Assembly: GCF_037975245.1 (NCBI RefSeq)
Contig: NC_092582.1
Coordinates: 14,196,077-14,260,076, forward strand
DNA: 64,000 nt
Source of the DNA: Apostichopus japonicus
Lineage: Eukaryota > Echinodermata > Holothuroidea > Aspidochirotida > Stichopodidae
Direction of reading: 5' to 3'
Positions 57,606 through 64,000 of this stretch are shown piece after piece. The position numbers and the translations under genes were made by a program. How positions within the stretch are numbered: position 1 is the stretch's first letter; every line of letters begins with the position of its first letter. The notes beneath the pieces were generated by a model. That model worked only from the letters and a program-made list of their open reading frames with translations. It searched no databases and had not been told where the DNA came from.

Positions 57606-60600
57606 ATATCTATAGATATATATATATGTATATAGGTCTTCAGGATTGTCCAAAAATATGCTAGGAAGTCTAATATTGGTCAATTATGGTCAAACTTCCA
57701 GCCAAACAGATTTGGAGCCTACCTCAAATCTTTAACCTTCTCTGGAACATTTGCAAGCTACTCAACGTCTGAGAGTAATTTGGAAGGTCAGAACCTACTT
57801 GAGAGTTCTTTTGAAAACTTTACGCAAATATTCAATTGGGCGACGAGTGAGGGATGAAAGAATGGGTGGGGACTGGGGAGAGTAAGGGGGGTGGGGAGCG
57901 GGATTGTGAGGCTGTACTGAAGGTCTTTAAGCCAATAGTTACTGTTGGTACTACTGCTCTGGGTATAAAACACTGTTAATTCCCTCATGTAGATCTGTTT
58001 TTCTTCATGTACATTATGCCCACATTTGGCTGTGTTCATGTCTAATTTCATTCCTAGTCTCTTCCTAAGGTATTAGGATTTGGTTCTTCACAAGTCTGTG
58101 TAAACTTTGAATTCCCCAGCTTGTCTGCTTTGCTTCCCATGATGCAGCAGCACTAACACTCTGACGTATTTCCTTTGCGGAGATTACCGATAGAAACGCT
58201 CCCGGTGCCGTTTTGCCAATCAATAAAATCGTTTTTTAAGAGAGTAAGAGTTTGTTAAGTTTTGGAGCAGAACAGGATACGAATTAGTTAACCTCAAAAT
58301 TCTTCTGAAGGTAGACAGAGGGCTGAGAGGGTTATTCAAATACGCTTGTCGTTTTAAATCTCTTCTAGGTACAGTGCACTGAGTCTGAAATGATGTCTCC
58401 TCATATCAGTATTCAAGTTAGCTTTTCGATCTCAATGACTACATTTACAATCTTGCAAACTGAAACCAAGCTTTGCCTCAAAGTGATATCTAGAAGAAAG
58501 AAAATAAGTGAGAGGAAAACATAGTGAGAGGAAAACTGGATAAAGCTACAGACATATTTAACTGTTCAACGGCAGAATTCTCAGGCAGTTCACTCATTTG
58601 ATGTGAGAATAATTATATTTAGGCACTGTGTCAAAAATATAAGCTGCAGAGTTCCCGCCAAAATACCAGCTTAGCTAGGATGAATCAGTCAGTATCCATA
58701 ATATGCTAGAAAGACGTGGTCGCCTTGCAATCGACCAAACAGTTCGTCCCCTCACTCTCCCCCTCTCAGAGCATTTATAGTACAGTACGATGTTCTTTAT
58801 GACATCATCAATATGCAGGAAAAGTTTGCACCTTCTGTATCTGTAGTACACTAATTTTAAGAAACTTCCAGTTATTTTGTGTAAAAGATACAAATGACAA
58901 TTGAACATTTATCATACCTTTGTAATGTAATTATAGCAATTCTGTAATCACACTAAAATAATTTAAATAACACATGATATTAGTGTAACAGTGTGACAAT
59001 GTAATGCAATAGTGTGTCACTAGTATGACACTCTAATGCAACAGTATGACACTGTAATGCAACAGTATGACACTGTACTGCAAACAGCAAGACAGTTTAA
59101 TGAAACAGCAAGACATTATAATGCAACAGTATGACACTAATACAACAGTAAGACACTGTTATGCAACAGCAAGACATTTTAATGAAACAGTATGACACTC
59201 TAATGCAACAGTATGACACTGTAATACAACAGTAAGACACTGTTATGCAACAGCAAGACATTGTAATGCAACAGTGTGACACTGTAATGCAACAGTATGA
59301 CACTGTATCGCAACAGTAAGACTGTAATGCAACAGTATGACACTGTAATGCAACAGCAAGACATTCAAATGCAACAGTAAGACATTGTAATGCAACAGTA
59401 TGACACTGTACTGCAACAGCAAGACATTTTAATGAAACAGTATGACACTCTAATGCAACAGTATGACACTGTAATACAACAGTAAGACACTGTTATGCAA
59501 CAGCAAGACATTGTAATGCAACAGTGTGACACTGTAATGCAACAGTATGACACTGTATCGCAACAGTAAGACAGTGTAATGCAACAGTATGACACTGTAA
59601 TGCAACAGCAAGACATTCAAATGCAACAGTAAGACATTGTAATGCAACAGTATGACACTGTACTGCAACAGCAAGACATTTTAATGAAACAGTATGACAC
59701 TCTAATGCAACAGTATGACACTGTAATGCAACAGTAAGACACTGTTATGCAACAGCAAGACATTGTAATGCAACAGTGTGACACTGTAATGCAACAGTAT
59801 GACACTGTATCGCAACAGTAAGACAGTGTAATGCAACAGTATGACACTAATGCAACAGCGAGACATTCAAATGCAACAGTAAGACATTGTAATGCAACAG
59901 TATGACACTGTAATGGAACAGTATTACACTGAAATGCAACAGTAAGACACTAATGTAACAGCAAGGCATTGTAATGCAACAGTAACACACTGTAATGCAA
60001 CATTATGATACTGTAATACAACAGTAAGACATTCAAATGCAGTAAAACAGTAAGACACTAATACAACAGTATGATACAGCTGTAATGCATCAGTAAAACA
60101 TTGTAATGCAACAGTATGACACTGTTATGCAACAGTATGACACTGCAATGCAACTGTATGACAATAATGCACAATTTTGAAACCTAAAATGCAAAGTACA
60201 TAACAGACAATTTAGTGCATCAGAACATTTGTTAGGACATGTTATTGTTATGGTATAGTATGACATTGTCGTGCAACAGTTACTGACACTGTAATGCAAC
60301 AGTAATCCTGGCCAGTACTTATATTGGGTGTGTACATTTTTTCATGGTGAGATATATATACATATGTTGTTGTTGTATGTACACGCACTGCAAACAGCAC
60401 TGCAAACGGTAAATGTATCTTTCATCCGACTATTTTCGATGCAGGTGTGGGATTTGGAATGATGTTCGTGTCCCTCTACGTGGGCATCTACTATAACGTT
60501 ATCATCACCTACACCATCTACTATCTAATCGCATCTCTCACTACCAAACTGCCCTGGGTAGGCTGCGACAACTCGTGGAACACCATCTACTGCAGCAGCA

Positions 60601-60829
60601 GGTTCCAGGAATGCCTCGGTGTGGACAGGAAAGATCTAGACAGCCTCGGTGTGGTCAATGGCACCAGTGGAGTCGTCATCGGTAACGGTTCTTGCGTCAC
60701 GGTGTCAAGTCTGACCAACTCTGAGCTGTCCGGTTATCAAATCACTGAACTGAACGGTCGGTACGACCTCAGCCGGTACACCGACCCGCTTCATTCCTCT
60801 AGAATCAGGTCCAGCGAAGAATTTTTCAA
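44535..60829 (+). CDS. SLC6 sodium/chloride-dependent transporter, glycine-transporter-like, 5' part
   Basis: Four coding exons are in the window: 44535-44549 (MPGDK), 52384-52543, 53770-53901 and 60445-60829 (open at phase 2), giving 230 codons of an expected 600-750. The frame chains at each junction. The sequence shows [20 protein letters not shown] then [17 protein letters not shown] (TM1 with the SLC6 ion-site signature, residues about 24-59), TM2 [20 protein letters not shown] then [10 protein letters not shown]3 [20 protein letters not shown], and the large extracellular loop 2 with Cys143/Cys152 and N-glycosylation sequons NGT (174) and NGS (183). TM1 has Gly in place of the Asp of monoamine transporters, so amino-acid substrates are likely. 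Exact substrate is unknown. The gene continues beyond the right edge. Confidence 0.9.
46043..46706 (-). mobile_element. hAT-type element, long form, with perfect 8-bp target duplication
   Basis: ATTCGACC is present at 46035-46042 and 46707-46714. The ends are CAGGCGCGGCGGAACGG (left) and the reverse complement CAGTGGCGGCGGAACC (right), so it lies opposite to the copy at 42793. It matches that copy on both sides of a 294-bp extra middle segment (about 46219-46513). Either the middle is an insertion here or the 42.8-kb copy is an internal-deletion derivative. It is intronic in the SLC6 gene. Confidence 0.92.
46755..46927 (+). repeat. (TA)n/(CA)n compound microsatellite
   Basis: Alternating TA blocks are separated by ACACATATAT and AAACACACACAC phrases with local repetition. 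It directly abuts the left terminal repeat of the 3.7-kb unit at 46928. Confidence 0.95.
47566..47880 (+). repeat. About 161-bp tandem duplication
   Basis: Two copies begin TACGCTCACAGGCACATTCA at 47566 and 47727 and differ at about a dozen sites. Each copy contains a short internal inverted repeat (TTTAAAGAAGG versus CCTTCTTTA). Confidence 0.85.
48050..49160 (-). pseudogene. CR1/L2-like non-LTR retrotransposon relic (reverse transcriptase)
   Basis: Read on the minus strand, pieces of a reverse transcriptase appear in order: [12 protein letters not shown] (palm motif with the usual FSSAFNT replaced), [28 protein letters not shown], and the catalytic YADDT in [10 protein letters not shown] (near 48815). 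Further on come [20 protein letters not shown] and, in another frame, [10 protein letters not shown], which fit the C-terminus of CR1/L2/Rex1-type elements. Stops and frame changes interrupt it, so it is dead. GGG replaces the usual QGC after GVP. Confidence 0.75.
50642..52383. other. SLC6 intron 1, right part; no gene seen
   Basis: This AT-rich intronic sequence has TAGGCCTA-type motifs near 52025-52100. No coding exon, tandem array or clear element end was found. Confidence 0.5.
52384..52543 (+). CDS. SLC6 exon 2: N-terminus and TM1
   Basis: Acceptor TATTTTGCAG at 52383; donor GGAG|GTAATT. It encodes [20 protein letters not shown] and the TM1 signature [17 protein letters not shown]. The conserved TM1 residues that coordinate sodium in SLC6 proteins (Gly-Asn and the WRFP motif) are present. 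Confidence 0.95.
53770..53901 (+). CDS. SLC6 exon 3: TM2 and first intracellular loop
   Basis: Acceptor CTTCCACAG; donor AGAG|GTTGGT (GT present, weak consensus). It encodes [20 protein letters not shown] then [20 protein letters not shown], the conserved TM2 and the SLC6 G-Q-[YF] loop. Phase 1 on both sides. Confidence 0.95.
54195..54310 (-). repeat. 3' fragment of the tRNA-derived SINE seen at 37.4 kb
   Basis: The plus-strand reading TTTTTACGACGCTTCAAGCG, CACAAATGTGGGAGACACCA, GCAAGGGCCTTTGGATTACA and ACTTACATGTC aligns with the 3' half of the SINE at 37345-37625 in the same orientation. The tRNA head is absent, as in 5'-truncated retroposition. A short scrap of the same end may be at 57132-57148. 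Confidence 0.7.
55577..55959. mobile_element. hAT MITE with CAGTGGTTCTCAA ends and perfect target duplication
   Basis: The left end CAGTGGTTCTCAAGTGG and right end reverse complement CAGTGGTTCTCAAACTTTT are terminal inverted repeats. The 8-bp GTCTACTG occurs exactly at 55569-55576 and 55960-55967. Such ends are typical of Charlie-type hAT elements (family knowledge). The 383-bp interior has no transposase. It sits in SLC6 intron 3 and looks recently inserted. Confidence 0.93.
55970..58960. other. SLC6 intron 3, middle; no gene seen
   Basis: No exon-like frame with SLC6 similarity lies here. A (TA)n tract with ATAAATATATAAATA phrases occurs at 57560-57635. Remaining sequence is unremarkable. 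Confidence 0.5.
58975..60310 (+). repeat. Higher-order minisatellite (about 20-bp units in 250-bp blocks)
   Basis: The basic unit is of the type GTAATGCAACAGTATGACAC, repeated some 60 times with ordered variants (AGTAAGAC, AGCAAGACATT, AGTGTGAC). Variants recur in blocks: the marker CAGCAAGACATTTTAATGAA starts at 59167, 59417 and 59669, i.e. 250 and 252 bp apart. Edges of the array are more degenerate. Its reverse strand is open over long distances because the unit length and codons happen to avoid stops; it is not coding. It lies directly before SLC6 exon 4. Confidence 0.93.
60445..60829 (+). CDS. SLC6 exon 4: TM3 and extracellular loop 2
   Basis: Acceptor TTTCGATGCAG; donor CAA|GTGAGT. It encodes TM3 ([20 protein letters not shown]), then [20 protein letters not shown] and a loop with NGTSG and NGSC, ending [10 protein letters not shown] 385-nt exon is long for this position because loop 2 is expanded. 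Base composition is GC-richer than the surrounding intron. It is the last exon I can see. Confidence 0.95.
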
Positions 60830-61195
60830 GTGAGTATGAAAAAAAAAATCAACTTTTACACAAGATATATGTTCTGTGGTTTAGGTTGAAGGTTTAAAAT
60901 AACATGTTTCGGTTTAATTCATAAATTAGTGGATTTAATGTCAAATTTATAAGACAAGTAGTGAGGAACTGAAATCATCATCTGTTTAACAAATCCAGAT
61001 TGTTTCGCCATAATTTAGAGGTGAAACGTCTTGAAAATCATGAAACAGCTACGGAAACGCAGAAAAGTGTTCTCGTTTCATCGGGATATGACACATCAAG
61101 ACTAAACCTCGCCTAACATTCATCCTTTAAGCTCTTCCGTTAATTCCAATCCGAGTGTCTGCTTGAGTAGTTCTGGGACGAGTCATGGCATACAA
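60830..61195. other. SLC6 intron 4, left part
   Basis: Nothing but plain intronic sequence is seen after the exon 4 donor. Confidence 0.5.
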
Positions 61196-61203
61196 TCTTA
61201 ACA

Positions 61204-61675
61204 TAAGGTGACCAGACGTCCCCGATTTTCGGGGACAGTCCCCGATTACAGTGTTCTGTCCCCGATGAACAAGTGTCCCCGAAAATGTCCCCGATTCGTC
61301 AAAGTTCAGGAATTTTGAAAATATCCCACATTATTAGTAAAATAATTGTAAAAACAAAATTTAGTCAAGTGTGCGGTCGCAAAACGGAACTAACCGGTAT
61401 TTCAGTTGGGCCAGTGTAAAGTGGAATATGCTAGATCGATCTAGCCTAGTACTCTTTTGTAAAGTAAGTAAATTTCATCTAAGATAAAGCTACATTTTTG
61501 GAAATAAAATTGATTTAAAAAGTGCTTCCAAGTATCCCCATTTTACATCTAAGCACCTTAGGCACTTGAAAATTTTCCAAAGGGGAGGAGGCCACCACCT
61601 CCCCTTATATCCCTCCCCCATATCAGTCACGCAATAAATGTCCCTGATTCCAGTCAGGGAAATATGGTCACCTTA
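61204..61675. mobile_element. hAT-type element with TAAGGTGACCA ends and perfect target duplication
   Basis: The element starts TAAGGTGACCAGACGTCCCC and its right end reverse-complements to TAAGGTGACCATATTTCCCT. TCTTAACA is repeated exactly at 61196-61203 and 61676-61683. The left subterminal zone holds several GTCCCCGA/TCGGGGAC inverted phrases that could form hairpins. The 472-bp body has no transposase. Confidence 0.92.
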
Positions 61676-61965
61676 TCTTAACACACGTCTTCTTTTTACA
61701 TATTTGCAAAGAAGAAAAACAAAACACACACATATACTCACAGAGAGAGGATTTAGTGAGATTCTCTATTTTGTGTGTGATTTTCTTGACTTCATTTCTT
61801 ACTTTGTATCATGAAATGACATACTGCAAGTGATTTTCAGAATTTAAATACCAAATTTGATAAACTAGGAGAGAGTATAATAATGAACCATATTTCTTGT
61901 TTATTTGTCTGTTATGCTTCAGTTTCCCTCTCCACACACACAATAGTGATCGTTTTATAAACAGT

Positions 61966-62241
61966 TTTCCAGGCGCGTAGCCAGGGGGGGGGAAGGGAGC
62001 GACCTCCCCCCACCCTTGAGCATATTTGTTTGTATTTTTTTATGATATCGCTAGTAATTTCAAAATAGAAAAGGCTTAGATGCAACTTGAAAGGCTTGGG
62101 AAGTGTCCTTTCCAGCGATCTGGGAGGCATTTTCGGCCAAATGATTTTCTTGTACGCTTCGCGCCAACCCATGGTGGCGCTACGCACAGATAGTTGCCTA
62201 CAGGCTTCGCCCCTCCCTTGACCTTCCTCGCTACGCGCCTG
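61966..62241. mobile_element. hAT-type MITE, sister of the 7.96-kb copy
   Basis: The ends are CAGGCGCGTAGCCAGGGGGG and the reverse complement CAGGCGCGTAGCGAGGAAGG. Flanks CAGTTTTC and CATTGTTC agree at 6 of 8. The interior has the shared core (TTGTACGCTTCGCGCCAACC then CATGGTGGCGCT) and the GATATCGCTAGTAATTTCAA segment also found at 7963-8254 in reverse. Confidence 0.85.
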
Positions 62242-62639
62242 CATTGTTCCATTCTTCAACGGTCAGCAGTTTCCATACCTTAAACTTGCTCTCCATGATT
62301 CACTCTTTGACTGTAACCTCCATAGCAGCACTTGGCAATGTATTCCCACCATATTGTACATTCGCAATATCTAATTGGAGGATGATAAATCTTTCAGAAA
62401 ATTGTAATGTAGTTTGGAGACACTTTAATGTGCTTGCAATACCACCATTGACACAAGAAACAACAAATGCTACTTACAGGGTGTTTTCTGTGTTAATTGT
62501 ATGAGCATTTATGTTCACCAACAGTTCTTCCTTACCAATTGCCAGTATTGTTACTGGGATTTTAAAACGTGAGACCACGGGACAGTATAAACTACCATCT
62601 AGGCTGCTGTCCTCCATGTATACTTGCACTTTAAAATAC

Positions 62640-62815
62640 CTCTATGGGATCATACAATACTTAGTTATAAACTTATAATGACCCCTGACAATATGCTAAC
62701 TTGTGCGTAAGGGAAGCGTATAGTGGTAGGCCTACAATATGTACACACAAAAATAAATAAATGATGAAACCTTGAACTATTATACAATAACAATATGACT
62801 AGTTACCATTAAACG
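62640..62815 (+). repeat. Dispersed repeat fragment related to 4415-4575
   Basis: Phrases ATAATGACCCCTGACAA, then CTTGTGCGTAAGGGAAGC and ATATGACTAGTTACCAT line up in order with the interior of the 3926-5201 element (TATAGTGACCCCTGACAA ... CTGACTAGTTACCAT). It is a diverged, end-less fragment of the same family. Confidence 0.6.
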
Positions 62816-62889
62816 CACGCCTGGACGGCATGAAATGCACACTGCTGCTGCATGGTATACGACTCCAACGCAAAGCGTCTATGAAAATG

Positions 62890-63525
62890 TTATAGGCTAT
62901 GCATATGCTGTGAATGTCGGAAATCAAGTAAACACGACTGTCTTGGCATAATGCCAGCATAATAATACTACACTAGTCACATGATTTCATTGAGCCCCTC
63001 AATTGGTGAGTGCATATGCCATGACTGTCGGAAATTCAGTCAAATTAGTGTCTTGGCTAAATTCCAGCATAATAAAACTACTACACTAGTCACATGATTT
63101 AATTGAGTCCCTCGATTGGTGAGTGCATATGCCATGACTCTGAAATTCAGTCAAATTAGTGTCTTGGCTTAATTCCAGCATAATAATAGTACACTAGTCA
63201 CATGATTTAATTGAGCTCCTAAAATGTTGCATGCATATGCTGTGACTGTCGGAAATTAAGTAAAATGAGACTTGGCAAAATTCCAGCATAATAATACTCA
63301 GTCGTCACATGGTTTAATTGAGCCCCTTAAATGTTGCGTGCATATGCCGTGACTATCTGAAATCAAGTAGAAACTAGTGTCTAGACAAAATGCCAGCATA
63401 AAAATACTGCAGTTTTGAACTTATTTAATTGAGCCTTACAAATGCTGTGTGCACAAGCTGTGAATGTCGGAAATCAAGCCAAAAATAGTATCTAGGCAAA
63501 ATGCCAGCATAACCAGACAGCAAAA
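62890..63525 (+). repeat. Tandem repeat, about 110-bp unit, about six copies
   Basis: The phrase CCAGCATAA recurs at 62954, 63064, 63175, 63283, 63393 and 63504 (spacings 110, 111, 108, 110, 111). Each unit also has CACATGATTTAATTGAG, TGCATATGCCATGACTGTCG and AAATCAAGT-like phrases. Divergence between units is moderate. There is no coding content. Confidence 0.9.
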
Positions 63526-64000
63526 CTGCAGTGTGGCTTCGATGATCATGCGACATGAATAAGCCTATGTGAATGTGACATGCTAGGCTGTAGGGTATAG
63601 CCAGGATGCAACCAAAATCTCAACCGAAAACGTTTGTGACCTCGAAGGACATTGTATAAAAAGGAGTTACTAATTTTTCAGAGGGAAATGATGTCGAATG
63701 TCATTCAAAGTTATACATTGAAATACATTTTTTTCGGTCAAGTTATTACAATTTATAAAAATAAAGGATTAACATTATGGCGTATACCGAGGAGCCTACT
63801 TTGTCAGCACTTTATCTTGTTTTTATGGTAAACATCTTGAAAACCGGAATGCTCAGATACCTTACCAGCACTCAAATATTTGCTCTCTCATTGACTATTA
63901 CGTATCAACATTAAGACTTCCCCTAAAATCCTCCTTTAGAGGAACCCTAAGCATAACATATGCTTTTTGAGGAAGGGGATGGGGTAGGGTCATATTTTGC

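Noticed and set aside
59097-60299. Several minus-strand Cys/Ser/Tyr/Ile-rich frames of 68-83 codons ([12 protein letters not shown] type)
   Set aside because: They are readings of the 20-bp minisatellite; the residue pattern simply follows the repeat and nothing suggests splicing or translation.
1-64000. Bacterial-type systems (CRISPR, operons, toxin-antitoxin, phage) and viral genes
   Set aside because: The regular repeats here are intronic mini- or microsatellites without spacer variety, genes are split by spliceosomal introns, and no viral structural or replication gene was recognised.

Overview
This is a window of an intron-rich, AT-rich animal genome. I found no operons, bacterial-type genes, CRISPR arrays or tRNA genes that look functional. 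The best guess is a marine invertebrate deuterostome, probably an echinoderm and possibly a sea cucumber. The reasons are deuterostome-like orthologues, abundant small hAT-type elements, tRNA-derived SINEs, (TA)n arrays and frequent TAGGCCTA motifs. The species call is an inference. I placed exons by reading frame, splice-site and phase consistency and by remembered family similarity, not by alignment.

Layout: (1) About 31-25764, plus strand: an almost complete AXDND1-like gene (axonemal dynein light chain domain-containing protein) in about 26 exons, 1123 codons if the first two exons are right, with a poly(A) signal near 26305. (2) About 26.3-31.1 kb: a convergent intergenic or 3'UTR stretch with two SINEs, a 258-bp tandem duplication and a minisatellite. 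(3) 35864-31082, minus strand: PRPF38B, a spliceosomal factor, in eight coding exons (435 aa) with a PRP38 domain followed by an RS/RD-rich tail. (4) About 36-44.5 kb: a gene-poor block with a MITE, a SINE, a striking fold-back Penelope-like element embedded in (TA)n, a palindrome cluster and a young hAT element. (5) 44535-60829, plus strand: the first four coding exons of an SLC6 sodium/chloride-dependent transporter that is glycine-transporter-like. It runs off the right edge. Its long introns hold a second hAT copy, a 3.7-kb unit bounded by terminal inverted repeats and containing a CR1/L2-like reverse transcriptase relic, a hAT MITE with a perfect target duplication, and a higher-order minisatellite. 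(6) 60.8-64 kb: intron or flank with two more hAT-type elements and a 110-bp tandem array.

The three genes are functionally unrelated (cilium/sperm axoneme, splicing, amino-acid transport). The most unusual content is in the mobile DNA: a 5'-truncated GIY-YIG Penelope fragment whose 3' half is duplicated as a roughly 500-bp inverted arm, a TIR-bounded 3.7-kb unit with subterminal ATTCGTC repeats, and hAT-type elements that share a conserved hairpin core while their ends differ.
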